Below, in pieces: positions 14,896 through 24,242 of a stretch of 40,753 bases of DNA. Under the pieces are notes generated by a model, which was not told where the DNA came from, searched no databases, and saw nothing but the letters and a program-made list of their open reading frames with translations. The DNA lies in contig CAZKZI010000010.1 of NCBI GenBank assembly GCA_964557205.1, forward strand, positions 1-40,753, given 5' to 3'. A program made the position numbers and the translations under genes. Position 1 is the first letter of the stretch. Each line of letters starts with the position of its first letter. The stretch comes from JAQVQN01 sp964557205 (GTDB taxonomy: Bacteria; Verrucomicrobiota; Kiritimatiellia; RFP12; UBA1067).

Positions 14896-17800
14896 ATGTC
14901 TGGTCATAACTATATTTTCAGATTTTTACCGCTGACGCTTTTAGCGGTTCTGCCTTGCTTGGCAGCCAGCCCAAAGGACAGCCTTGTTACGAACCTGACG
15001 TTTGAGCCCCCTTCTATCACTGTCAACGCTGAGGGATTTGCCGAAGTTACTCTGCCGGGGTGTGGACTGGATGTGGAATCCTCTCGTCCGGTTTTGCCTG
15101 TCACAGGCGTGTCTTTCGAAATTCCGAAGGGCTATGGAGTAGAGGATGTGTGGCTGACCGCCTCCGACGTGGAAGAACACCAACTGCCTAACATGATCCA
15201 ATGGGGTATGCCTCCCTATCTCGACGGGGAAGCGTCTCCGGTAGTGGGCCCTGACCCGGACATTTATATGTCTGACACCCTCTATCCTGACTTTTCCGCG
15301 CCCGACTGGCGTATTGACCATACCGGCGCACATGCGCTCTTGTCCGTCAAAGTGTTTCCTCTGCGTTTTATGCCAGTGAGCAACATACTGCTCGCTGCCC
15401 GAAAATTAACTGTATCCGTCACGCTTAGGGAACTACCCCCTGCACCACCTTTTAAAAAGTTATCAGTCACGCCGTCGCTCTTTTGCATGCCGTCACTGTT
15501 AGAGCCCGATACGCCTTATTCATATATCGTCATTTCAACCTCCAATCTGATCCACAACACTCCGGCGCCTTGGAACCTGCAGGAGCTTTGCGCTTTTCGA
15601 GCCCGCTCAGGACTGGTGCCTCTGATAGTCCCGGTAGAGGACATTTACGCCAGCTATGCGGGCAACAACTGCCCGGCAAAAATACGCGCGTTCCTGCAGG
15701 AGGCCAACGAGCTTTGGGGTACCCGTTTTCTGCTCATAGCCGGCACCTTCGATCTTATACCTGCACAGCTACTGTATCTTTCATTTGTTGATTTCATCAT
15801 GACCCGCACAGTCGAGATTCCTGCCGACGCGATTTACTACGGATGTATGGAGGGCAATTACGACAATAACGGCAACGGACGCTACGGCGAGATCACGGAC
15901 GGCATAAACGGCGGCGACGTTGACCTGACAGCCGAGATTATGGTGGGGCGCTTCCCTGTTGCCAACCCGCAAGAACTTGCGCACATGGTGCGCAAGACAA
16001 TCGGCTACGAGGTCTCCACCGCACAGGATGTCGAGCCCAACGCGTTCATGGCGGAAAAGATAGACATGGGCACTATCGTATATGCCGACGGTTACATGGA
16101 AGAACTGCGCTTAGGCAGTGCGGCATACGCTTTGAACAGCATGGGGTTCGAGTCATCGCCTTATGCCGAAACATTCGATACCAACGACCGTTTGTACGAC
16201 TCTGATGCGGGACTCTGGACTACGGCCGACGCGCTTGGTTTTTTGAACCGTAATCTGCACACCGTAAATCATATCGGTCACGGAGCAACTAAAAATTGCG
16301 CAAAAATATCGCTTGCCAACGCTGCCAACCAAATAGCCCTACAGGCTTTCACCAATGAAATGTCCTACTTCATGTATTCCCAGGCGTGCGATACCGGCGC
16401 ATTCGACCAGCCGGATTGTTTCGCCGAACAGATTGTGACCGTCAGCAACGCAGCTTTCGCCACAGTCATGAACGCGCGGTCGGGTTGGCTTTTCAACAAC
16501 GTGGTCGGTGGCTACTCGCACCGCTTTCATCGCGCTTTCTGGGACGCGGCCTTGCGCGGCAATGCCACCACTCTCGGTGAAATCAACGAACTTTCACGCC
16601 GCATGAATCTGCACATGCTGGTTTCATACGTTGCAAACTATTGGCGCTGGGTATATTACGAACTCAATCTTTTCGGCGATCCTGCCACTCCCTTCGCTCC
16701 GGCGGTCAACAATGTGCCGCCGTCAATCTACCACGAGCCTCTGATCAACACTTACGACACCCAGACCGCCTACCGTGTATCATGCCTTTTTGAACCTGTC
16801 GGCATTTTCAACCCTGACGAGTTGCAACTGGTCTGGCATGCCGGGCTTTCGGCGGCAGTCACGCATACTCAAACACTGCTTCAGGTGTCGGGCAACCTCT
16901 ATGAGGCCCATATTTCTCCGCAACCAGCAGGAACACGCGTCGCTTACTACATCAAGGCCGCGAATCATGCGGGCTATATGTCTTACAGTCCCGGATCAGA
17001 TGATTACGTTTTTCATGTCACAGAACGCCTGAACCTGACCGTCATAGGCTCGCCTGAATCTTACGGTGTCCCCGAACCGGACTATGGCGTAACATATTAC
17101 GCTTCGGGAGTGGTGGCGAACGCCTCCGCTCCCGCAGTCGTAGACATCACCGACAACACCCGTGTTACCCTCTCAGGATTTTTCGGAACTGGCAGCACCC
17201 CGCAAAACAACACTGCCACTAATGTCTCTTTTCAGATACATTGCTCATCAATGCTCTGCTGGCTCTGGCAGCATGAGAACCGCCTGACCGTGCAAACCGA
17301 TATAGACGAGCATGCGGACCAGATATTATGGGGTATCGAGGACGCGCCATTGAATGTGCCAAACGCGCAAACTCTTGTGATCATGCCTGACGACTCGCTT
17401 ATGGTCTTCGCCGAATGGCATCTCGACGGCAGTCGCTTTCCTGCCGCACCGGGTCACAGCTCGCCTCAACTCGGCGCGATTGTCATGGACACCCCGCACA
17501 TCCTGTTGGCGCGTTATCTGCCTGCTGAACTCGATGAAGACAACAACGGCATACCTGATTGGTGGGAATATCAGTATTACGGACAGAGCGGATTAGCACT
17601 GACCTCAGACGACGATAATGACGGTTATACACTTATAGAGGAGTACGCTGACCGTAGCGATCCGCTCAGACCTGAAAGCGTTCCCGCCGCACCGGTCATT
17701 ATCCATGATCCTTTAGAAGAGACGCAGAATACGCCGGGGCCGTTCACCATAGCCGCGGCCATACACGATACATATTGTGTCGAAGCCGCCTTTGTAAGAT

Positions 17801-19857
17801 GGCGCCGCGGTGCTGGCGAGTGGCAGGAGACCACAATGACCGCCGGTTCGAATAATGTGTTCACAGCAGATATCGCCACGGTCTCCACAGCCGGCGACGA
17901 TTTCGAGTACTTGATCGTGGCGGCGGATCCGTCCGGCCGTGTTAGCGAGACCCCCCTTCACTATCTTTTCCTGGTGTTCCCGGTTGCCGACACCTCGCGT
18001 TTTCATGACCTTGACCTCACGGCACTGCCGACGCAAGGCATCATCGGCGTAAACATGAACTTGCACAACACCGGCAACGCCGAACTACTGTGGTTCACCA
18101 GGCTTGCGCGTGTCGAGAACATCAGCGACCCGTCACTGCGCTGCTGGGATCTCCGCTCGATGGACCAGGCGTGGAACGCCTCGACCAACCGCTACTCATC
18201 ACCCCCCTACGCGCTGCATTCAAAACTGGTCTCAGGCGGTCTGGCCCAGAGCCCCGCAGTCCGAGCCACTATTACTCTACCGCCGCTGCTGCTCGGCACT
18301 GGCGCGAAACTATCCTTCAAACACTGGATCCATTCCGAAATCCACCAGGACACCACCCGCGCATTTGACGGCGGGATTGTCGAATTCTCAATCGATAACG
18401 GTTTGACTTTCCAGCAGTTGAATGGGCCTTACACGCACACCATCTACGGCTGGACATACTCGCCTTGGCCAGAGGGCACACCGTGCCTGGCGGGCAAAGG
18501 GACCGACGATTGGAGCGAGGTGACTTTCGACCTCACGCACGAATACCCCGAACAGAACGGCTTTAACGGGCGGGAGATCATTTTCCGGTTCCATTACGGC
18601 GGTGACAACAACACCGATAACGAAGGTTGGTACATTGACGATGTCGTTGTCTCGCCACTGCTCTGGCGGCAGGGCTTTTACAACAACATCGAACCCGGTT
18701 ACAACAATACCGTCACAGCCGGGCTGAACAAGCGCATTTTCTGGTTCAACGAACCTGTCGGCATGGATCTGCATGACGACAACCTGACGGTCTTTATCGA
18801 ATCAAATGATCCTGTGAACCCGCTCTTCAGTTTCTTTTGGCACATCAGGCTCCGCGATTATCCGGCAGTGAAAAATTTAATCGCTCAACAGACTGCTACT
18901 GGCGACGGATGCGTAAGACTCGCCGGGGATTTCGCGGATGCCGACGGCGAACCGCTAAATCTCTCTTTTGAGTGGTCCGGTGATAACGGCAAGAGTTGGC
19001 AGACAGCAGCATTTACCAATGTCATTGACACGACGGGCGAGGCCGGACACTTCACAAGTAACGGAACGCTCGGCGACATTTTGACCGTCACCAATTCTTT
19101 GCCGTTTACGAACAAGGTCGCTGCTACATGGGAGTCGCGCCTGACTGATCTTGCGCTTGCCGTAAACACACAGACGCTCTTTCGCGTCACAGCTTCCAAC
19201 GAGTATTTCGGCAAAAGTTACATGACGCCAAAGTTCACGGTTGACAATGTTGCGCCGTTTTTCTTGCCCGGCACCATCACATGCGCCCCTTTTAACGCGA
19301 TCCGGGAGTATGCCGTCACCGCAGACCAGCTCGCGCTTAACTGGCCGTCCGCTACGGATGCCCCCCTTACAAACATATCTTACCGCCTGGAAAGCGCAGT
19401 GATTACCAATGTCACGGAGTTTAACACCATCACATTGTCGCTTTCCAACCAGCTTGATGCTGCCCATGCCTTCCGGGTGGTCGCTTACGATGCGGCCGGC
19501 AATCCCAGCGAGCCGCTGGAGGCCGTTTTTCTTGTGCTTGATCCTGCCTGTGACTATGACGGCGACAACATGTCAACCGCCGATGAAGAGACTGCGGGAA
19601 CCTCGGCTGCCGACTCCGCCTCACGTTTTGTGGTGGCGCTGTCACCTTTGACCGCAGGCGGAGAAACCCTTTGCCTGAACTGGGAAAGTGTTGCCAGCCG
19701 GCTATATACGGTCGAATGTTCAGACAGCCTGCAGCCGCCTGAATGGCAACCGCTCAGTGATTACACCGACATTGAAGGCACTGGAGAACCACTTTTTGCA
19801 GAGCTGCCGCTTGATCGCCTATCACGCTTTTTCCGTGTGCGAGTACGACTACCATGA
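14896..19857 (+). CDS. Large secreted gingipain-like peptidase (C25) with Ca-binding repeats
   Basis: 1653 residues. An N-terminal signal peptide (hydrophobic to about residue 22, ending in AAS) is followed by a propeptide-like region and a C25 cysteine-peptidase domain at about 210–610. GHG at 461–463 gives the catalytic His (462) and SQACDTGAF gives Cys 498; the 36-residue spacing is close to that in gingipain R. VDLTAEIMVGRFP and the closing ELNLFGDPATPF are also typical. Downstream are a thrombospondin-3/EF-hand-like DEDNNGIPDWWE and DDDNDGYT segment near 880–915, a MAM-like beta domain near 1130–1255 ending GWYIDDVVV, and a second Asp-rich repeat near 1550. The frame is open upstream to a TTG at 14776, but ATG 14896 begins the signal peptide. 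Substrate is unknown. Its stop overlaps the apbE start. Confidence 0.88.
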   Translation: MSGHNYIFRFLPLTLLAVLPCLAASPKDSLVTNLTFEPPSITVNAEGFAEVTLPGCGLDVESSRPVLPVTGVSFEIPKGYGVEDVWLTASDVEEHQLPNMIQWGMPPYLDGEASPVVGPDPDIYMSDTLYPDFSAPDWRIDHTGAHALLSVKVFPLRFMPVSNILLAARKLTVSVTLRELPPAPPFKKLSVTPSLFCMPSLLEPDTPYSYIVISTSNLIHNTPAPWNLQELCAFRARSGLVPLIVPVEDIYASYAGNNCPAKIRAFLQEANELWGTRFLLIAGTFDLIPAQLLYLSFVDFIMTRTVEIPADAIYYGCMEGNYDNNGNGRYGEITDGINGGDVDLTAEIMVGRFPVANPQELAHMVRKTIGYEVSTAQDVEPNAFMAEKIDMGTIVYADGYMEELRLGSAAYALNSMGFESSPYAETFDTNDRLYDSDAGLWTTADALGFLNRNLHTVNHIGHGATKNCAKISLANAANQIALQAFTNEMSYFMYSQACDTGAFDQPDCFAEQIVTVSNAAFATVMNARSGWLFNNVVGGYSHRFHRAFWDAALRGNATTLGEINELSRRMNLHMLVSYVANYWRWVYYELNLFGDPATPFAPAVNNVPPSIYHEPLINTYDTQTAYRVSCLFEPVGIFNPDELQLVWHAGLSAAVTHTQTLLQVSGNLYEAHISPQPAGTRVAYYIKAANHAGYMSYSPGSDDYVFHVTERLNLTVIGSPESYGVPEPDYGVTYYASGVVANASAPAVVDITDNTRVTLSGFFGTGSTPQNNTATNVSFQIHCSSMLCWLWQHENRLTVQTDIDEHADQILWGIEDAPLNVPNAQTLVIMPDDSLMVFAEWHLDGSRFPAAPGHSSPQLGAIVMDTPHILLARYLPAELDEDNNGIPDWWEYQYYGQSGLALTSDDDNDGYTLIEEYADRSDPLRPESVPAAPVIIHDPLEETQNTPGPFTIAAAIHDTYCVEAAFVRWRRGAGEWQETTMTAGSNNVFTADIATVSTAGDDFEYLIVAADPSGRVSETPLHYLFLVFPVADTSRFHDLDLTALPTQGIIGVNMNLHNTGNAELLWFTRLARVENISDPSLRCWDLRSMDQAWNASTNRYSSPPYALHSKLVSGGLAQSPAVRATITLPPLLLGTGAKLSFKHWIHSEIHQDTTRAFDGGIVEFSIDNGLTFQQLNGPYTHTIYGWTYSPWPEGTPCLAGKGTDDWSEVTFDLTHEYPEQNGFNGREIIFRFHYGGDNNTDNEGWYIDDVVVSPLLWRQGFYNNIEPGYNNTVTAGLNKRIFWFNEPVGMDLHDDNLTVFIESNDPVNPLFSFFWHIRLRDYPAVKNLIAQQTATGDGCVRLAGDFADADGEPLNLSFEWSGDNGKSWQTAAFTNVIDTTGEAGHFTSNGTLGDILTVTNSLPFTNKVAATWESRLTDLALAVNTQTLFRVTASNEYFGKSYMTPKFTVDNVAPFFLPGTITCAPFNAIREYAVTADQLALNWPSATDAPLTNISYRLESAVITNVTEFNTITLSLSNQLDAAHAFRVVAYDAAGNPSEPLEAVFLVLDPACDYDGDNMSTADEETAGTSAADSASRFVVALSPLTAGGETLCLNWESVASRLYTVECSDSLQPPEWQPLSDYTDIEGTGEPLFAELPLDRLSRFFRVRVRLP

Positions 19858-20936
19858 AGTCTTCCGTAATAATTAGAATTGCGCCTGCATGCTACCTTCC
19901 AACGTTATTTGTGTTTGCTCTTTTATGTTTATCCTGTTCCCGAACAGAGCGCAAACCGTTACGTTTGCAGTGGTTGACAATGGGCACGGTCGCGGCTGTG
20001 CAATGCGCGGATCATGCGTCAGCCGCGCGTGCCCGTGAAACTTCCAGAGTGGGTTTCGATGAGGTCAACCGCGAGTTCTCCGCTTGGCGAGACGACAGCG
20101 TGTTATCCGCCATCAACCGCGCGGCGGGCACTGGTCATTATGTTGCGGTACCGGCAACCGTCGCGACAGTTTTAGAAACAGCCTTGCGGTTTTGCGACGA
20201 AAGCGGCGGGGCGTTCAATCCGATGATCGGTCCGACCATGCGGCTATGGGGGTTCAATGGCACTTCAGAAAGTCTCCATACTCCGGCTGCTGAAGCAGTG
20301 AGACTAGCCACAGCACTGGCCGATCGCAACGCAATCGAAATCATTTCAGATGCTGAAGGAAAACGTGTGCGTCTCAATAAACCCGGCATGAGTCTGGATC
20401 TCGGCGGAATCGCGAAGGGTTACGCTGTCGATCTGGCCTGGCGCAGACTCAAAGAGCGTGGCCATATAGACACGCTCGTCGATTTAGGCGGCAACCTGCG
20501 CGCCATCGGGAAAGCCGCGCCCGGCCGCGGCGGCTGGCGCACTGGTGTACGAAACCCTTTCGATACGGATGGCCTGGTCGGCATTTTTTTGTTGAAAGAC
20601 GGTGAGGCGACATCCACCTCCGGCCATTACGAAAGATTCGTGCAGATTGACGGCGTGCGTCATGCGCACATCATGGACGGGCGCACAGGACGCCCTGTGA
20701 CCGGCATGGCCGGCGTGACCGTCATCGCGCCGGACGCCATGACCGCGGATGCACTTTCAACAGCGCTTTTCATAATCGGGCCTGAAAAAGGCATTCAGAT
20801 GCTGCGCGGGCATCAGGGCTGCGAGGCGCTCTGGATTCCCGATACACCGAATAACCAGACAGTGCTAGCCACCCCCGGCTTTGCCACGCGCCTTGAGATT
20901 CTGCGCCCAGATGCCTGGCGCTTAAATATCATTTGA
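19854..20936 (+). CDS. apbE: FAD:protein FMN transferase (ApbE)
   Basis: A 360-residue ApbE-family flavin transferase, which attaches FMN to Thr residues of exported or membrane proteins such as NqrB/RnfG. Seen: TMGTVAAV, GGAFNPMIGPTMRLWGF, the SLDLGGIAKGYAVD core, GGNLRAIG, HAHIMDGRTGRPV and ADALSTALFIIG. The N-terminus is a signal peptide ending LLCLSC (Cys 28), a near-lipobox, so periplasmic anchoring is likely. ATG 19854 lies in the ATGA overlap with the peptidase stop, implying translational coupling. No Nqr or Rnf gene is in the window, so its target is unknown. Confidence 0.95.
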   Translation: MKSSVIIRIAPACYLPTLFVFALLCLSCSRTERKPLRLQWLTMGTVAAVQCADHASAARARETSRVGFDEVNREFSAWRDDSVLSAINRAAGTGHYVAVPATVATVLETALRFCDESGGAFNPMIGPTMRLWGFNGTSESLHTPAAEAVRLATALADRNAIEIISDAEGKRVRLNKPGMSLDLGGIAKGYAVDLAWRRLKERGHIDTLVDLGGNLRAIGKAAPGRGGWRTGVRNPFDTDGLVGIFLLKDGEATSTSGHYERFVQIDGVRHAHIMDGRTGRPVTGMAGVTVIAPDAMTADALSTALFIIGPEKGIQMLRGHQGCEALWIPDTPNNQTVLATPGFATRLEILRPDAWRLNII

Positions 20937-20950
20937 GTAGCCCCTGCTCA

Positions 20951-20971
20951 AGTAGTCAGTAGTCAGGATGA
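20951..20971. repeat. Short heptad array
   Basis: AGTAGTC, AGTAGTC and AGGATGA stand in register between apbE and the convergent gene. Its last bases form part of the terminator stem that follows. Confidence 0.7.
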
Positions 20972-21002
20972 GATCCCTTTTTCATCTCGTCAGGATTTTT
21001 TT
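20967..21002 (+). terminator. Rho-independent terminator of apbE
   Basis: GATGAGAT (20967–20974) pairs with ATCTCGTC (20984–20991) over a nine-base loop, with one G:U pair, and seven T follow at 20996–21002. It overlaps the 3' end of the convergent minus-strand gene. Confidence 0.6.
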
Positions 21003-23204
21003 GCGGATCAAGTTTTCGGCCAGAGTGACGCCGGCCTCGGTCAACATGCCGTTTTTCACCAGCGCCGTATTGGTCTGTGCGGTCGTGAAGGCCGTGAAGA
21101 GGTCAACCGTCTCGACCCCGTGCGCGTCCGCCACCATTATGACTGTCTCGGCATATTCGCGCGCTTTCGCGGCGTGCTCACACGGGACAAGACCGGGCAC
21201 GCAGCCGCAGCCGGGAAGGACATCGAATGCAGGCGGCACCACCAGCAGAACCCGTGGACGGCCACTGGCCGGACCGGCGGCGAGTCCGGTCATGGCCGAA
21301 AGCCTCCGCTCAAAGCCGGCCGTGCCGCCTTCACGGTTCAATCCCAGTAATGATGGCGCATATACCACGACCGTCGCGGGCATCACGCTCTGGAGCGCCG
21401 CGAACGGCAAGAGCATCGACGTGCCTGCCGCGTCCTCGTTCTGCTCTGAAGCCTGCAAGTCAAGCACGCGCCAAACGTTGCTGGCCGATGTTTGAAAGTC
21501 TGCGGTGCCCCCATATATGAAACCGTCCAACAAAACCACGCCTTCGTCCGCCTGTTGCACCAATGATGGCGCCGGATCACCACGCGAGACCTTGGAAGCC
21601 AGCAGAACTACAAAATCCCCGTCGTACTTCAAAGACTCGCCGGACACCTCGTCGGGCAGGAAGTCATAGGGTTCACGCGCGAAAATGGCGACACTACGGC
21701 TTAACTCCACCCCGTGATGGCGTAAAGACCAGGAAAGCCGATCCACCTCGCCGGCCTCAAACTCGCCCATGTACACCCTGGCCCACCCATTTTCGACGGT
21801 CAGACCCTGCGAGCGTGTCTCAGTATCCTTTGAGCGCCATTTGATCTCGGAGTGCAACTCATACGACAAACCTTCGTCTGCGGATGTGCGAACACGTATG
21901 ATAGGGTTCACCCGGTCATCTTCATAGCAAACGGCCGGCACCCCGGCCATGCGCGTCGTCACGTCTGAAACCTTCCAAACTGGCCCGTCATAAGATAAAA
22001 CCGAATCCCAGCTCGCCTCTTCACCCGTGGCCGCGACCACCGACAGGCGCAGAGGCACAGGCAGGTCGGCGACACGCAACGTAACGGACAGCGTCTCACC
22101 CTCGCCAACCACTTTTTGCCCTATATGCCAACGCACAAAATGATTAGTACCCCAACACGATGAACCGTCCCGTAGAGTGAAAGGCACGAATGTGTCCGAA
22201 CTTCCCGCGAAACGGTACGCCGCCCCGCTTTGCGTTGTCGCAAAGGGATGCAAGCGGCGGTCAAGCTGCTCCCAGCGACCATCGCGCAAGTCACCGCCGG
22301 TGACCATCGCCACATCCGCGACGACACCAGGCTCACCCGAACGCTTCCAGGCCAGTCCTGTGTCGATCTTCTGCCGACAGACGGTCCGGATCAGAACATG
22401 CCGCAAACCGGCCTTCAGCGGCACTTCATCGCCGGATGTCCACTGATCATAAGGCCGGTTGGCCGGATGCGCGAGCGTCTGGTGCCCGTCCACCAGCAGC
22501 CACGCCGGCGCCACGCCAGCCAGGCCGAACAGATAAATGCCGTCCGAGGGCACCAGCAGCCACGTCTGCAGGTCAACCAAATGGTTTTTCCGAGTCCAGT
22601 CCCCTCTGAACCAATCCTTGAAAGTCTCGCCGAGCTGCGTGAAATCCTTGACCGCAAACTGGTCGGTCCGCCCGTCACAGCGGGTTTCCAAGGTTTTCAC
22701 ATCCTCCAGACTCGATGGGAAATCCATTCCGCCCGTCCGACGCGCACATCCTCGCAAGGGTGCAGGATCTGCCAACGCTGAAGCGCCTGCGGCTAGCGCG
22801 TTTTCGTCGGGAACAAGATAAATTTTGACGAGCTGCTTGCGTTTCGCGCCGGAAGCGTTGATCAACACCGTCATTTCGCTGGCATTCCGCCAAACCACAC
22901 CAGCGGCACTCTCGTTTTTCGCCAGGAAGACCCTGACGGCTGCGACCGGCTTGTCGCTGACCGTGACGGGTAGACGCACCAGAAAATAGTCGTCATTTTC
23001 CTTTTCCACCACCAGCCGACAAGGCGCTTCCGCCACATCCCAAGCGGGACGCGCCTTCAAATCGCGAGCCGCCTGAGCATATACCGCGCCAACCGCAGAT
23101 GACCAGAGCAACGCGGCAACAAAAAGATTAACTGTTTGAATACTGGAATATCGGCACCTGCCTAGCAGGTAACGCGGGAAACCATAGATTTCGGCCATCC
23201 TCAT
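20982..23204 (-). CDS. Exported protein with SGNH-hydrolase-like C-terminal region
   Basis: About 740 residues from 23204; the frame is open to 23282 and ATG 23198 is also possible. A signal peptide ends near GAVYAQA. The middle is beta-rich with no recognised domain; a DGIYLFGLAGVAPAWLLVDG stretch recalls PA14-like sugar-binding modules. The last 200 residues have an alpha/beta pattern: DGDFVVLLASK, TVVVYAPSLLGLN, RPRVLLVVPPAFDVLPGCGC, YAETVIMVADAHGVETVDLFTAF and a closing LTEAGVTLAENLI, resembling SGNH/GDSL esterases, where the final DLFTAF...LTEAG would be the D-x2-H block with His not obvious. It may be inactive or divergent. The pair of Cys in PGCGCVPGLVPC is unusual. It is divergent from the pilin gene. 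Confidence 0.65.
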   Translation of the reverse strand: MRMAEIYGFPRYLLGRCRYSSIQTVNLFVAALLWSSAVGAVYAQAARDLKARPAWDVAEAPCRLVVEKENDDYFLVRLPVTVSDKPVAAVRVFLAKNESAAGVVWRNASEMTVLINASGAKRKQLVKIYLVPDENALAAGASALADPAPLRGCARRTGGMDFPSSLEDVKTLETRCDGRTDQFAVKDFTQLGETFKDWFRGDWTRKNHLVDLQTWLLVPSDGIYLFGLAGVAPAWLLVDGHQTLAHPANRPYDQWTSGDEVPLKAGLRHVLIRTVCRQKIDTGLAWKRSGEPGVVADVAMVTGGDLRDGRWEQLDRRLHPFATTQSGAAYRFAGSSDTFVPFTLRDGSSCWGTNHFVRWHIGQKVVGEGETLSVTLRVADLPVPLRLSVVAATGEEASWDSVLSYDGPVWKVSDVTTRMAGVPAVCYEDDRVNPIIRVRTSADEGLSYELHSEIKWRSKDTETRSQGLTVENGWARVYMGEFEAGEVDRLSWSLRHHGVELSRSVAIFAREPYDFLPDEVSGESLKYDGDFVVLLASKVSRGDPAPSLVQQADEGVVLLDGFIYGGTADFQTSASNVWRVLDLQASEQNEDAAGTSMLLPFAALQSVMPATVVVYAPSLLGLNREGGTAGFERRLSAMTGLAAGPASGRPRVLLVVPPAFDVLPGCGCVPGLVPCEHAAKAREYAETVIMVADAHGVETVDLFTAFTTAQTNTALVKNGMLTEAGVTLAENLIRKKILTR

Positions 23205-23428
23205 GCGTACAGCAGTATGCATACACTCGATTCTGTCGTCAAGCGCACGCTTCACGCATTTAACTTTTCCGTTAAATTGCATTCATTCCACCTTGCATTA
23301 CCCGTCTGTTTTTTGGCATGCTTTCTGCGCTTATAATTGAAATGGATTTTTTGCTACGCATAACAGGGGCCACAAAAAGCATGATCCGCGACTTGACACG
23401 CTTTATATATTTGCAGGCATCATGCCAA

Positions 23429-24190
23429 ATGTCTGAAGAGAGGCGTTTAGGGATTCGCGGCTTCACGTTGCTTGAACTGCTGGTTGTTATCGTCATTATC
23501 GGGATTCTGGGCTCTGCCCTGGTGGTTTCGGTGCAGTCCGGGTATAAGCAGGCACGGCAGGCCAACTGCAAGTCCAACCTGCGACAATTCGGCGTTGCGC
23601 TGACCATCTACCGCGGCGAGAACGACAACCGCACCCCGGTCTGGATATCCAACCTTTATCCCGATTATGTGGATGACCGCAGCTTGTACATCTGCCGCGC
23701 CGACATCAACGGCGGGCGGGACACACCGCGCCCCCATGAACTTGTTTCCCTGATTCAAGGGAGCAACGACACCGACACTTCTCCCTTTTGGGACAACCAA
23801 AAGAATTCGGATTCGACCCGCAACGACACCATCAAGTGCTGTAGTTACCTCTACGAGTTTTCAAACGCGAAAACGGGATGGGGAGAGTCGTATCACAACC
23901 TTCCAAGTCCTCATACGATGGGCGAATACAAGATGGCTCAAATGACATACGGCGACCGGAATAGCGGAACGGACGCAGCCGGGACCCCCCTCCCCTACAG
24001 CGCCTCGCGCATACCGATTGTGCGCTGTTACCATCACTGGCATGACCAGAAAGTGCGCGCTTGGGTGTCGACAACGGGTTCCGCAACAAAAAGAGATCCC
24101 ATTACCATCAATGTGGCCTATGCGGGTAACGTCTTTGTCGGCTCAACCGAATGGGAAAAAACCATCCATCCCGGCGAGTCCAGGAAATAA
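23429..24190 (+). CDS. Prepilin-type protein with conventional short leader
   Basis: About 253 residues from ATG 23429; the frame is open to 23318. The leader MSEERRLGIRG is short and ends in Gly, followed by FTLLELLVVIVIIGILGSALV, the classic type IV pilin/pseudopilin N-terminus with Glu at position 5. NCKSNLRQFGVAL and a C-terminal HHWHDQ...NVAYAGNVFVGS segment resemble the PVC-group pilin-like proteins that end in an NVLYADGHV-type block. Unlike the seven operon pseudopilins it lacks any repeat-derived leader. It precedes the secretin gene by 52 bases and may be the major pilin or a substrate of the system. Confidence 0.87.
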   Translation: MSEERRLGIRGFTLLELLVVIVIIGILGSALVVSVQSGYKQARQANCKSNLRQFGVALTIYRGENDNRTPVWISNLYPDYVDDRSLYICRADINGGRDTPRPHELVSLIQGSNDTDTSPFWDNQKNSDSTRNDTIKCCSYLYEFSNAKTGWGESYHNLPSPHTMGEYKMAQMTYGDRNSGTDAAGTPLPYSASRIPIVRCYHHWHDQKVRAWVSTTGSATKRDPITINVAYAGNVFVGSTEWEKTIHPGESRK

Positions 24191-24242
24191 TGACATGAAT
24201 TTAACGTTTATTAGAACCTTCAACCTCACAAGAGACACTAAC

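Noticed and set aside
23393..23431. TTGACA before the pilin gene, as a -35 box
   Set aside because: The TATATAT stretch follows at only a few bases; the position for a -10 box reads GGCATC, and the next gene starts right after it.
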